Assembly: GCF_000369625.1 (NCBI RefSeq)
Contig: NZ_KB850113.1
Span: forward strand, 1,371,343-1,435,342
DNA from: Acinetobacter variabilis
GTDB lineage: Bacteria > Pseudomonadota > Gammaproteobacteria > Pseudomonadales > Moraxellaceae
DNA length: 64,000 bases
Direction of reading: 5' to 3'
The notes beneath the pieces were generated by a model. That model saw nothing but the letters and a program-made list of their open reading frames with translations, had not been told where the DNA came from and made no database searches. Position 1 is the stretch's first letter. Every line of letters begins with the position of its first letter. The translations under genes and the position numbers were made by a program. Below are positions 26,770 through 36,001 of this stretch, piece after piece.

Positions 26770-27519
26770 TTGAAACTGCAAATTTTATCGGATACTCACA
26801 ATTCCAAATATTCAATATCAGAGCAAGCTGATGTCATTATTCACGCTGGAGATTTTTCTAATCGCTTAAGTGGTGCAATTGAGTTTGCCGAAAAATGTAA
26901 ATCTCTCAATAAAAAATTTATCTTTGTTTTAGGTAATCATGATTACTACAACTCTAACTACAGTTCAGTCGTGAATTTCTTGAAAGAAAACTACCCAAAA
27001 AATGCACTACTTGATGACAACCATATCAAAATTCAAGATAAAATATTTGTTGGCGGCACGTTATTTACGAACTTCCGCTCCAATTCCCCACTTACATCTC
27101 CTAACGTACTTTTACAGTCCCAAAAGGATGCTGAACAATCGATTTATGATTTTGATCAAATCATGATTAGCAATGAAAATAGACCTATAACCGCCGATGA
27201 CTACATAAAACTATTTAAAAAATATCATCAAAATATTTTGCAGTTTAGAGGGCAAGATCATGTGATCGTTATTACGCATTTTCCACCTCATTTAGCTTGT
27301 CTTGATCCATATTGGGGTACACATCCTGTTGCATCAGCACTCAATCCCTATTTTATTAATGACCTAGATGTAAAAGGCTTTAAGTTATGGATTGCAGGAC
27401 ATACGCATACATCAGTGGATACTGTAGTCGATGGATGTAGATTAGTGATCAATCCTTTGGGTTATCCGCCAGAACAAGGTAAAAATGGGTTTAGAGAAAA
27501 TTTGATCATCGAAGTTTAA
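26770..27519 (+). CDS. Calcineurin-like metallophosphoesterase
   Basis: This 249-residue protein shows the metallophosphatase motifs in order: LSDTHN (residues 6-11), HAGDFSN (25-31), LGNHDYYN (54-61), ITHFPPH (about 170) and AGHTHTS (about 213). The family hydrolyses phosphomonoesters or phosphodiesters with two metal ions; the substrate here is unknown. The start is a TTG at 26770 with AAAGGAAG just upstream; the sequence begins directly with MKLQILSDTHN, so no ATG is missing. It is the first plus-strand gene after a long minus-strand block and stands alone. Genes of this type are frequent as cargo in mobile islands. Confidence 0.88.
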   Translation: MKLQILSDTHNSKYSISEQADVIIHAGDFSNRLSGAIEFAEKCKSLNKKFIFVLGNHDYYNSNYSSVVNFLKENYPKNALLDDNHIKIQDKIFVGGTLFTNFRSNSPLTSPNVLLQSQKDAEQSIYDFDQIMISNENRPITADDYIKLFKKYHQNILQFRGQDHVIVITHFPPHLACLDPYWGTHPVASALNPYFINDLDVKGFKLWIAGHTHTSVDTVVDGCRLVINPLGYPPEQGKNGFRENLIIEV

Positions 27520-27618
27520 GTAGTCATACTCGTGTTGAAGCAATTTAAACCAACTCTAATATCATACATCCTATAGTACTGTTGATTTAGCTTCTACACC
27601 ATGAACTAGGAGAAACTC

Positions 27619-27801
27619 ATGTCGAATCCTTTAGACCCAGAAAATGATTGGAAAAATAAAATTGCAGATCAAATACTTGACGATTTAATCGAGATTGCCA
27701 AGCTTGAAGGTATGACTATTAAAAAAATGAAAGCAGATCAAAATGGTATTTTCTATGTGGAAGAGGAAATATCAATTGACGACGTACTCAAGCAATTTTG
27801 A
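27619..27801 (+). CDS. Small acidic hypothetical protein (60 aa)
   Basis: The ATG at 27619 has a good ribosome-binding site (AGGAG, nine bases upstream), which is the main support. The 60 residues are acidic and soluble, with a predicted helix (KIADQILDDLIEIAKLEGM) and a short strand-rich tail. I recognise no family. It lies 99 bases after the phosphoesterase gene on the same strand and may share its transcript. Confidence 0.6.
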   Translation: MSNPLDPENDWKNKIADQILDDLIEIAKLEGMTIKKMKADQNGIFYVEEEISIDDVLKQF

Positions 27802-27843
27802 ACTCTGCTCATTGAAACGATATAAAGCGCTTGAATTTTATAT

Positions 27844-28119
27844 TTAAAAGCTTAACCAAATTGTATCACCTGTAGATGCGTACATAGCTTCAGCAGTTTC
27901 TTTCAACACATCACTCTCATCCGTTTCCATTGATAGTTCATCACATGCAGGATACCTACTATCGCTTGTGGAAAATAAGCCAGATTGAACAGTAGTACTA
28001 TGCTGCATAAATCTAGTTCTATTTTGCCTTAAAAGCTGTACACCACGGTAGCTAGCACGCATTTGATTTAATGCTTGAAGACGTCTTTCATTTGTAGTCA
28101 TTATTACTTTTCTCGACAT
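27844..28119 (-). CDS. Hypothetical protein (91 aa)
   Basis: This 91-residue protein has an ATG at 28119 with AAGGAG seven bases upstream. The N-terminal half is basic (NERRLQALNQMRASYRGVQLLRQNR) and the C-terminal half acidic (CDELSMETDESDVLKE). There is no signal peptide and no recognised domain. It converges on the 60-residue gene at 27619. Confidence 0.6.
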   Translation of the reverse strand: MSRKVIMTTNERRLQALNQMRASYRGVQLLRQNRTRFMQHSTTVQSGLFSTSDSRYPACDELSMETDESDVLKETAEAMYASTGDTIWLSF

Positions 28120-28256
28120 TCATTGTCTCCTTGATTTTTATCTGAAATTAAGATTAATAAATTATGACATAAATTAAAATTGAGTAATGATCCCGCAATA
28201 CTTCATTAAAATCACAGCGATCAAATAAAAATAAAACAATGTCTTAAAAATCAATC

Positions 28257-28440
28257 CTCTAAAAACTCCATGACATTTTTACCAGTTCTGACGATTTTCA
28301 TAGGAGGTTGATTAGTTGCGTTTAGTATAGACCTGAGATCGTCACACTTTATTATTTCATCTTACTAATTTTTTGCTGCGGATTCAGCGAATATTTTCGC
28401 ATTATCTTTAGAAATAATTTGATCTACCATAATATGTACC
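28257..28440 (-). pseudogene. Possible remnant of a small gene
   Basis: On the minus strand an ATG at about 28,430 starts MVDQIISKDNAKIFAESAAKN and stops. A little further on, in another frame, an open stretch reads DEIIKCDDLRSILNATNQ and then KIVRTGKNVMEFLED with a stop near 28,257. Together they look like one broken small gene, but each part is short. The rest of the 320-base gap (28120-28256) shows nothing else. Confidence 0.25.
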
Positions 28441-28740
28441 TCACTTTACAAATTTTTCAAGATCTTGCTCTTTAGCACTCTGATACGAAGACGAACTATT
28501 AATTAAAAAATGTGCTCTTCTGAATGCCAGTTCTTGCTTAATTTCTTGATCAGCCATACTGGTCTCACCGTGATTTTTTATGTATTCAGCTCGTTTTTGC
28601 ATAAATGCTCGCTCTCGCTCTTGAACGCTAGAATTCACCACCGTATGTTCTATTTGACGAGTAGCCACATAATTATAGGCAATTACTCCGCAAAGTACGA
28701 TTAAAAAGAAACTGAGTTGCCTCTTTACACTTCGACTCAC
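28441..28740 (-). CDS. Small membrane-anchored hypothetical protein (99 aa)
   Basis: A GTG at 28740 with AAGGA six bases upstream starts a 99-residue protein. An N-terminal hydrophobic segment (LSFFLIVLCGVIAYNYV, residues 9-25) after basic residues predicts a type II single-pass inner-membrane protein. The rest is charged and helical, with a coiled-coil-like stretch (RERAFMQKRAEYIKNHG). No known family is recognised. Confidence 0.6.
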   Translation of the reverse strand: MSRSVKRQLSFFLIVLCGVIAYNYVATRQIEHTVVNSSVQERERAFMQKRAEYIKNHGETSMADQEIKQELAFRRAHFLINSSSSYQSAKEQDLEKFVK

Positions 28741-28833
28741 AAATAATCCTTTAATATTCAGTCAATACTGAAGTTATCATGTACTCATGAAGATGAATTT
28801 AAAAACTATAAGGGCTGACACTATAAAGTTTCA

Positions 28834-29124
28834 TTACTCGCCCCTAGGGTTAAACTCTTTAAATTCATCAGCATTGCTAGCAAATTCTGTAAAAAAGTTA
28901 TGCCATGTAAATAATGACTCTAATTCCTGTTGGTTTTGAATCGGTTTAGGCAACTTATATCCAATGACCCAATATGGTGCTGTACAGCAAACATGCTCAG
29001 GTATAAGGACTTGCTGTAAGGCTGTTTCAGCACTTACTAAATATAAATTATCGTATAAATAAACGATATTTCCTTGTAAAGCTTCTTGAATACAATGATC
29101 TACATCTATATGGGTATCCTTCAT
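28834..29124 (-). CDS. Hypothetical protein (96 aa)
   Basis: I prefer the ATG at 29124 (MKDTHIDVDHCIQEAL), because GGAG lies nine bases upstream, to the ATG five codons earlier. The protein is soluble, mildly acidic and has two adjacent cysteines in EHVCCTAPYWVIGYKLP. The function is not recognised. It lies just downstream of the recombinase operon on the same strand. Confidence 0.55.
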   Translation of the reverse strand: MKDTHIDVDHCIQEALQGNIVYLYDNLYLVSAETALQQVLIPEHVCCTAPYWVIGYKLPKPIQNQQELESLFTWHNFFTEFASNADEFKEFNPRGE

Positions 29125-29186
29125 GTAGTCCGTCTCCATTTTTTGAAATCACATTCTTAAACTTGTTAAATTATTTAACGCAGTAA

Positions 29187-32100
29187 TTAATCATTAATCT
29201 GGGCTAAACTCCAACGGCGATAGATGACTGCTAAAAATAAATCACTAAAGATTTTTTGGCAGGTATTATATTTATAGTTGTAATTACTAATTACTATGCT
29301 TACCCCTTTCTTACTTTTAGCCGCTTCAAGTTCAGCTTTAATTTCCTTCCATGACAGTTTTGATATTTTAATTTTTTCTTTAAACTGCTTGTATATAAAT
29401 TTTAACTCACGACAAAATTTATCAAACTCCTGATACTCTACTTCGCTTTGGATATACACCTCCATACGAGCATCTATAAGACGAATACGGCGCTCAAAAT
29501 AATCTAACGTAAAGTTACTATCCAGCACAGCTGTGAAAATTTCAAAATCAGCTTCGCTAAATACATTTCCAGACTTATTTCTATTGATATGCTTTAACAG
29601 CATGTCTAAAGGATTACTTTTAGAAATATCGTTTTTTTGTTGATAGTGTCTATTTTTATACAGGTTTGAGGCCAAGTCTCTCCCAATTTCTTTCAACTTC
29701 AGATTTTCATTTTTTCCTGAAAGTACATCTATAATATCATTCAATTCTGATTTCAGTTTGAGCCTTTCGGTTACATTATCAGTTTGCTCTACATCTTCAC
29801 ATTTTAATATCTGAGTATGCCACCGATCAGGAAATATTGCGTCTTGAATAATCTTTGAATTGGGAGCTATCTTCTCTAAGATTTCTTTTAATTCAAGCTT
29901 TTCTTTCATTTGAGACGTATTCAATTGTTTCTTGAATACTCTACAAGAGAGTAAAGCTCTTACAATATTTGCTGATATTTTACTTTCATCTGGACATAAT
30001 GCATCCCCGACTAACATTGAACCAAAATGCAGGTAATAGTTGGCTGTCATCTCAATAGATGAATGGCCAATAAAATGTGCCAAAATCTTCCAAACATCCT
30101 GACGTCCAGCAATACTGTCCGTATTACCCAATAAATAATTTTTAATTTTGGCAATATGATCGGGTGAATAGCCGATCCAACTTTTAATTAATGTTTCACT
30201 GCCTTTCAAAATTAAAGCTAAATTGTTTGTCGCAGTATGCCTAAAGCTATGAAAGGAATAATCGTGTGGTTCGTTATTGAATAAAGTATCAAAAATTTCC
30301 TTTGTCTTAGCACTAATAAAACGAGATGAAAAAATTTGACCAAATTCATCTTGGAAGATAAAACAGTCTTCTCCCCCTAACCATTTTTGACCAACTTTTA
30401 CATTAAGATGCTTTTTGATTAGGCCAATAAATTCATTCAATTCACATTCAGTCAGCAACTCATCAAGACAAATTCCTCGTTTTGCATTCGTCGTTTTAAC
30501 CTGACGATGATAATTATTATGAATTAAGATTTTGATAAATTGAGGATTGCTTGCTGTTAAATAATAATATTCCTCATTGCCAATTGTTTTAGGATCTAGC
30601 TCAATCATGACTAAATCTCTTAACCGTAATCCAAGAATCTCACCAATCCTTAAACCTGTGCGGTAAGCGAGCATACAAATTATTTTGAATATACTTTTTT
30701 GTTCTTTACTCAGTTCAACTTGGCGACCAATCAAATTATTAAAATGCGCCCACATCACTGGGGTTATATATGATGATCTACACATCTGAAGATCATCAGA
30801 TTTTAACTGGTCTAAATAATTTACTCGAGGAGCATCAAAATTATGCATTAAACTTTTATGAAATTTTTTTAAATTTTTTACAGCTTTACCATAGCTATTA
30901 TATTTCACCTCCCTAACATTATTTTTAGATGCTTTATTTTGTCGTTGCTTATCAACAATAAATTTTTCACTTAAAATATACTCATATGCTCCCTCAAATT
31001 GTTCTTCATCCATCTTCAGAAGATCAAGGTCATGAGTAACAACATACATAAAAAGGTCTTCAGCGAATGAGGATTTATAAGTATCCAAGGAACTCAGCGC
31101 AATTCCGTCTTTTGCTCTAGAAACATTTGAAGATTGACCGCTCACGAGGTAATCCCGATACCATGTCATCAACGCAATCTGAACACTCACTAGCGCAATA
31201 TCTTTAGCTATTTTATATGTCTGATTACTATAACTTTCTTTAAGTGACTGAATATCTTCTGACAATTGTTTAATGGTCTCGGGTTTTTTTCTACCTTGAA
31301 ATTGCCCTATCAATCCTTTTTTAATTTCTGCGGCACAATGATATTCTGTGCTCAGTTTTTGTATATTTTCAGACTTAGGCTTTCGAAAACTCCCGTTCGG
31401 ATCATCAAATGCATTTTCGGAAGTAATCAATTTCTTTTTTAAAGATTTATTGTCTTTAAATGCATCAAGTGTCTCAAGCATTTTTAAGGTTGACAATGAT
31501 AGTGCAGCGCTGTCTAACGCCCCCTTAGATAATGCTGTTGTGAAACCATCAAGCGTATTCTTTTGACTAAAATACTGCACGTAATCGACATGCTCAAATA
31601 ATTGATATTTTTCCTTTGCAAAATAATCACGTAAAACACTATTTTTATCGACATCCAATATAGCCAAATCAATATATTGATCAAAGCCTTCATCATTTTG
31701 AGCATCGATAGACTCTATAAGCTGAACGAGCCTTTTTTCTCCCTGACGCCTTTCACTTTGAGTTTCAAACTCAATTATATTGATGAGTCTCACCATCATT
31801 AACAAACTAATTGATGTAAGATAAATTTGTTTAATTTGGAATGAATTATCGAGATATACTAAATTCGCATATTTCTCATTTTCTACTGGATAATTATATA
31901 AATAACCCGTTTTTGATGAACCTTGACAATATAGGGATACAAGTCCACTCGACAATTCTGATGGTTTTAACTGATCATTTGAAAAATATGCTCTGAGTGA
32001 TCTTAAAATCGCCATTAAGTCTTTTTTATGACTACACCCACAATCAATAATTAGTGCCATTAAAAATTGTCGAAGAAGTAATTCCTTTTGCTCATCCCTA

Positions 32101-32570
32101 AAATCAGCATTAAAAACATCAGTTTTAAGCCTTTTCGGTAATTCAGTCTCCCAAAAGAAATGCAACTTGAGCTTAAACTCATGTAACCTTTGCCCTCTAA
32201 GCAACTTCATTTGCGTTGATTCAATATCTTTAATATTTGGAGCTGAATATGCTCTTTGAATAAGCTTAATTTCATATTGATCCTTTAACCACGGTAATTG
32301 TGACTCTATTTCTTGCTTTTTTTTCACACATAATTCAGACCAAAATCCCCTTAATTCTTCCAAATCTTTTTTTGAGATTTTCCTATTGCGAAAGTATTTC
32401 TCTACTTTAGCTCGATTCGAATACATTTCGTTTTGAATAAGATCATCAAGTTTCTTTTTTTCACAAGATTCCGTGATCTCATGGATAAGAAATTCTGAGA
32501 TTTTTTCAAATAAAAGATTCGTCGAAGACTCTAGCTTAGTTCGAATTTTTTGTAACTCTTCATCTTTCAT
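29187..32570 (-). CDS. Very large tyrosine recombinase (integrase), last gene of a recombinase trio
   Basis: This 1127-residue protein has all catalytic landmarks of a tyrosine recombinase: Arg in AYRTGLRIGEILGLRLRDL (near 638), HSFRHTATN (near 776), AHFIGHSSIEMT (near 831), and a nucleophile candidate in ANYYLHFGS (near 845). The N-terminal 600 residues and the about 280 residues after the catalytic Tyr are extra compared with ordinary integrases of about 400. The ATG at 32570 overlaps the stop of the upstream gene (ATGA). It is the third gene of an operon with a 174-residue and a split 774-residue gene. Such trios with a tyrosine recombinase move by site-specific integration; resemblance to the gamma-mobile-trio GmtY is inferred. 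Confidence 0.9.
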   Translation of the reverse strand: MKDEELQKIRTKLESSTNLLFEKISEFLIHEITESCEKKKLDDLIQNEMYSNRAKVEKYFRNRKISKKDLEELRGFWSELCVKKKQEIESQLPWLKDQYEIKLIQRAYSAPNIKDIESTQMKLLRGQRLHEFKLKLHFFWETELPKRLKTDVFNADFRDEQKELLLRQFLMALIIDCGCSHKKDLMAILRSLRAYFSNDQLKPSELSSGLVSLYCQGSSKTGYLYNYPVENEKYANLVYLDNSFQIKQIYLTSISLLMMVRLINIIEFETQSERRQGEKRLVQLIESIDAQNDEGFDQYIDLAILDVDKNSVLRDYFAKEKYQLFEHVDYVQYFSQKNTLDGFTTALSKGALDSAALSLSTLKMLETLDAFKDNKSLKKKLITSENAFDDPNGSFRKPKSENIQKLSTEYHCAAEIKKGLIGQFQGRKKPETIKQLSEDIQSLKESYSNQTYKIAKDIALVSVQIALMTWYRDYLVSGQSSNVSRAKDGIALSSLDTYKSSFAEDLFMYVVTHDLDLLKMDEEQFEGAYEYILSEKFIVDKQRQNKASKNNVREVKYNSYGKAVKNLKKFHKSLMHNFDAPRVNYLDQLKSDDLQMCRSSYITPVMWAHFNNLIGRQVELSKEQKSIFKIICMLAYRTGLRIGEILGLRLRDLVMIELDPKTIGNEEYYYLTASNPQFIKILIHNNYHRQVKTTNAKRGICLDELLTECELNEFIGLIKKHLNVKVGQKWLGGEDCFIFQDEFGQIFSSRFISAKTKEIFDTLFNNEPHDYSFHSFRHTATNNLALILKGSETLIKSWIGYSPDHIAKIKNYLLGNTDSIAGRQDVWKILAHFIGHSSIEMTANYYLHFGSMLVGDALCPDESKISANIVRALLSCRVFKKQLNTSQMKEKLELKEILEKIAPNSKIIQDAIFPDRWHTQILKCEDVEQTDNVTERLKLKSELNDIIDVLSGKNENLKLKEIGRDLASNLYKNRHYQQKNDISKSNPLDMLLKHINRNKSGNVFSEADFEIFTAVLDSNFTLDYFERRIRLIDARMEVYIQSEVEYQEFDKFCRELKFIYKQFKEKIKISKLSWKEIKAELEAAKSKKGVSIVISNYNYKYNTCQKIFSDLFLAVIYRRWSLAQIND

Positions 32571-33494
32571 GATTGGCTCACCACTGATTTTAATCCCAGT
32601 CTTTTAAACAGCTGATTTACTGCATCTTGAATTTCAATCATGTAGGTGTAGGGCTGTAAAGATGAATATTTTGAAAATCCGATCTCATTTTGTTGATCGT
32701 GCGCATACCAACTCTTAAAAATCGCATCAGGCAATTCCAGAAAATTCCTTACAAAATGGCGCGTCCAATTGGGATATAACTCATCCATTTCAGGAAAGTT
32801 TTCTGATAAATAAGATGCTATATGCTTTTGTGTAAGTGGCTCCAATGTGAAGCTCATGAATTCTGAACCTTTCTTCCAATAAGAAAGGTAATAGATATGA
32901 TCTGCTGTATTAGCTAGCTCTAAGGCATTAATGTTTTTGATAAATTCATCATAATGCTGTAACTCATTAACAACGAATTCGATCAGAGGTGAATAACGAC
33001 CATGTGGACGAGATCTACTGCTCTTATCATGGATATATGCAATATTAGTAATAAAATCAAAATTTTCTCTGATACTAGATGCACCTATAGCAGGACGTGC
33101 ACCTGAAGACAATAGACAACAAAACCAAATCCAAACACTGAAAGCATTAAATTTTTCAGCAATGTCTTGTTCTTCTTTTAAAACTTGGACAACTTTCAAG
33201 TTTAATGTATTTAAGAATTTTTTCGCTTTATCAAATGACCATACACGCTGACTTCCTACGCGGGCTTGCTCTTCTACTTGAATAAATTGCGGACGATCTA
33301 AAACATTTACCTCGTTTTTATTTTGAAACCATAGATATATATACTGCTCATATACCTCATTTAACTGTTTATAAGAAAATCCCCCATACGCTAGATCAGG
33401 TTGATGTGAAACCTGTCTACCGATTAAGAAATTTTTCGTAAGATCATCTTTACATATACGGTTCAAATGAAAGGAAAGTTGTAAAGCAATTGAA
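32567..33494 (-). pseudogene. 3' part of a recombinase-like gene split by an IS66-family element
   Basis: This is the C-terminal part (about 309 residues) of the gene whose 5' part is 35994-37390. It contains LLSSGARPAIGASSI and NWTRHFVRNFLELPD, which resemble the Arg box and the H-x-x-R box of tyrosine recombinases, then SWYAHDQQ. The reading frame is open right up to the IS end. Without the IS and one copy of the 8-bp duplication it joins in frame to the 5' part (…GPISVT + SIALQLSFHLNRICKDD), giving about 774 residues. A TTG at 33466 could start a truncated product but has no good ribosome-binding site. It overlaps the start of the 1127-residue recombinase. Confidence 0.85.
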
Positions 33495-33502
33495 GTAACT
33501 GA
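33495..33502. repeat. 8-bp target-site duplication, left copy (GTAACTGA)
   Basis: GTAACTGA abuts the left end of the IS66 element and is repeated exactly at 35994-36001. Eight bases is the usual duplication for IS66. Confidence 0.95.
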
Positions 33503-33533
33503 GTAAGCGTCCGCTGAATCCCATACCTATTTT

Positions 33534-35117
33534 TTAATTCGATTTAGGTTTCCAGCAGTGCGGCAGCAATTCTTCAATTTGGGTCACTTTGTGTGTCGGT
33601 AACCTTTTCAGCACATCACTTAAATAGGCATACGGATCCAAGCCATTCAGCTTTGCTGACTGGATTAAAGTCATGATGTTTGCCGCTCGCTGACCACTGC
33701 GCAGCGAACCTGCAAACAGCCAGTTCTTGCGTCCCAACGCCCAGGGACGCATCTGATTCTCTACCCAATTGTTGCATATCGGTAGATTGCCATCATCCAG
33801 ATAGCGGCTTAAGGCTGGCCAACGCTTCAGAGTGTAATTGATAGCCTTGGCGGTGGGAGAACTCGATGGCACTGTCAGATGATGTTGGTTGAGCCATTCA
33901 TATAGTTGTTGCATCACTGGTTGACTATGCTGTTGTCGGTATTCGCGGCGGTCTTCCGCTGTACCATCGGTCTTTTTCCTGAGTTCTGCTTCTATCGCAT
34001 ACAGTTTCTGAATCAGCACTAAGGCCTGTTCAGCAACCTGACTTTTCCCAGTTACATGCAGTTCATGGAATTTACGACGTGCATGGGCCATGCACCCCAC
34101 CTCAATCACCTGGCCTGATTTAAAACGTGCTTTATAACCACTGTAATCATCACAGACTAGATAGCCCTGCCAGCCTTTCAAGAACTCTTCAGCATGCTGG
34201 CCTGAACGACTATCCTGAAAGTCATAGATCACCGCCTGAACTGGATTATACTGTGTGGTGGCATAGGCCCAGACATAACCTTTCTTCGGTTTTTTATTAT
34301 TCTCACCCATCCGCATGATGGTGACCGGTGTTTCATCTGCATGCAGCACCCGCTGTTGCAGCACCACCTCTTTTAAGGCATTGGCCAGAGGTTCCAGTTC
34401 TACACCGCAGCGACCTATCCAATCAGATAAAGTGGATCTGGACAGATCAATGCCAGCCCGCTGATAGATCAGGCGCTGACGGTACAGCGGCAAATGATCG
34501 GCATACTTCGATACCAGCACATGGCTGAGCAATTCAGGTGAAGCAATGCCTTTATCAATCACATAGGCGGGCATCGCTTGCTGAGTTAGAGTGTCACACT
34601 GATCACAGACCCATTTACCACGCACATGCTGTTCCTTATAGAACTGTGCCGGTCTGAAATGCAGTTTTTCACTGACATCTTCGCCGATACGACGGAGTTG
34701 GCAGCCACAAGCACATTGGGTTGATGCAGGTTCATGCTCAATACGGATGGTGTGTAGATGATCTGGCAGTGGTCGACGTTTAGGTTTATTGGTTTTGGCT
34801 TTCTGTGTCGCTGCATTGGTTTTATCTGCATTTAGCCGTTCCAGTTCTAGATCAACCGCGGCAATATCTTCTTCAACCGCTTCATCCCAGAGATGGATTT
34901 GTTTTGCCGTTAAGTGTTCATTCTTTTGGGCGAATTTGTGCTTTTTAAACAGCGCCAGTTCATGCTCGTATTTTTGATTGAGAATAGAAAGATGTTGAAC
35001 TTTGGCATCCAATTGTTGGTTTGATTGTGCTAGAGACTGATGCTGCAGCGCCAACTGCCTGGTGAATTCCAGCAGTTGTTCATGGGTCAGTTGGCTTAAG
35101 TCAGGCAGCGTATTCAT
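33534..35117 (-). CDS. tnpC: IS66-family transposase TnpC
   Basis: This 527-residue protein is the DDE transposase of the IS66 element. It has an N-terminal leucine-rich coiled coil (residues 1-60), a zinc-binding segment (CACGCQLRR and WVCDQCDT), and the catalytic core with VLHADETPV, YLVCDDYSGY and the C-terminal NWVENQMRPWALGRKNWLF. The last of these supplies the catalytic Glu. The C-terminal IS66 domain reads SAKLNGLDPYAYLSDVLKRL. Frame and length are complete. Confidence 0.96.
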   Translation of the reverse strand: MNTLPDLSQLTHEQLLEFTRQLALQHQSLAQSNQQLDAKVQHLSILNQKYEHELALFKKHKFAQKNEHLTAKQIHLWDEAVEEDIAAVDLELERLNADKTNAATQKAKTNKPKRRPLPDHLHTIRIEHEPASTQCACGCQLRRIGEDVSEKLHFRPAQFYKEQHVRGKWVCDQCDTLTQQAMPAYVIDKGIASPELLSHVLVSKYADHLPLYRQRLIYQRAGIDLSRSTLSDWIGRCGVELEPLANALKEVVLQQRVLHADETPVTIMRMGENNKKPKKGYVWAYATTQYNPVQAVIYDFQDSRSGQHAEEFLKGWQGYLVCDDYSGYKARFKSGQVIEVGCMAHARRKFHELHVTGKSQVAEQALVLIQKLYAIEAELRKKTDGTAEDRREYRQQHSQPVMQQLYEWLNQHHLTVPSSSPTAKAINYTLKRWPALSRYLDDGNLPICNNWVENQMRPWALGRKNWLFAGSLRSGQRAANIMTLIQSAKLNGLDPYAYLSDVLKRLPTHKVTQIEELLPHCWKPKSN

Positions 35118-35191
35118 GACCGCAGTATGCCTGAGGTCATGAGAAGAATGAAATAGAACGTTTGGAGAATAGCAGAATGGTCGAGCCTGGT

Positions 35192-35527
35192 TTAAAGCAT
35201 CGTCACCACCTGCTGTCGTCCAATGCGCTGCCAGGGCAAACCTTGGATCAGTGCCTGTAACTGTTCCGGGCTGAGGGCCACGGTTTCACCTTGGTGAACT
35301 TGAGCCCAGTGAAATTTGCCCTGTTCCAGCCGCCGGGCACACAGCCAGATGCCCAATCCATCATGTACCAGCACTTTCATGCGATGGCCACGTTTATTAC
35401 AGAACAGGTAAGCACAATGCGGTTTGATGTAGCCAAAGGCTCTCACCACCTGAGCCATGGTCGTATCCATACCTGCACGCATGTCCATGGGCTGAGTAGA
35501 CAACCAGATTTCATCAATGCGGATCAT
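35192..35527 (-). CDS. tnpB: IS66 accessory protein TnpB
   Basis: This 111-residue protein matches IS66 Orf2/TnpB. It starts MIRIDEIWLSTQPMDMRAGMD and contains AYLFCNKRGHRMKVLVHDG and LEQGKFHW, hallmarks of the family. The ATG at 35527 overlaps the tnpA stop (ATGA). A longer reading from 35581 only covers tnpA sequence. It is required for efficient IS66 transposition, but its biochemical role is unknown. Confidence 0.95.
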   Translation of the reverse strand: MIRIDEIWLSTQPMDMRAGMDTTMAQVVRAFGYIKPHCAYLFCNKRGHRMKVLVHDGLGIWLCARRLEQGKFHWAQVHQGETVALSPEQLQALIQGLPWQRIGRQQVVTML

Positions 35528-35907
35528 GTTGCAAGTGCCTTGAGTAATTCTGCCAAGGCAGGTATTTCTGATGTCTGCCATTTTAGCTGAATATCATTAT
35601 TCGTATGAGGCACGGTGATACACAACGTGATCCTCTCATCAATAGGTTGGCTGATTGCAGCAGTGTAAGGCAAAGCAATAAATGCTGGATTCACATGAGT
35701 AGGATCCTGCACGGCACCCTCATGATGGCTGAAGATCCTGATCCAACGACTGACAAGGTTGGCATTAATACTATGTTGCAGTGTGACCGAAGCGATCGAG
35801 GTATTAGGATTTTTGCAGGCATTGACAATACTGAGTTTGAATTCTTTGCTGTATTTTCGGCGTTTTTTAGCAACAGGAGGTGTTGCTGAATATATATCCA
35901 TGTTCAT
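35524..35907 (-). CDS. tnpA: IS66 accessory protein TnpA (helix-turn-helix)
   Basis: This 127-residue protein has the N-terminal helix-turn-helix of IS66 Orf1 (RRKYSKEFKLSIVNACKNP, then SIASVTLQHSINANLVSRW), as in IS3-type OrfA. It probably binds the element ends. It is the first gene of the IS, coupled to tnpB by an ATGA overlap. Confidence 0.93.
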   Translation of the reverse strand: MNMDIYSATPPVAKKRRKYSKEFKLSIVNACKNPNTSIASVTLQHSINANLVSRWIRIFSHHEGAVQDPTHVNPAFIALPYTAAISQPIDERITLCITVPHTNNDIQLKWQTSEIPALAELLKALAT

Positions 35908-35993
35908 GGATTAAGTCCCCACTTGTTTTTAGGTGGGAACTAAATTAAGGCTTATAGGATCGCTTGGTAAGGCTGTGTTAGCCGGATGCTTAC

Positions 35994-36001
35994 GTAACTG
36001 A
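35994..36001. repeat. 8-bp target-site duplication, right copy (GTAACTGA)
   Basis: Exact repeat of 33495-33502 at the other end of the IS66 element. Confidence 0.95.

Larger units (their letters stand above)
33503..35993. mobile_element. Complete IS66-family insertion sequence (2491 bp)
   Basis: The ends are imperfect inverted repeats beginning GTAAGCGTCCGCTGA (left, 33503) and GTAAGCATCCGGCTA (right, reading inward from 35993). The GTAAGCG start is typical for IS66. Three genes in the standard order tnpA-tnpB-tnpC read right to left and all are intact, so the element may be active. It is flanked by the perfect 8-bp duplication GTAACTGA, showing recent insertion into a recombinase-like gene. 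A decayed relative lies at 39936-40191. Confidence 0.95.
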
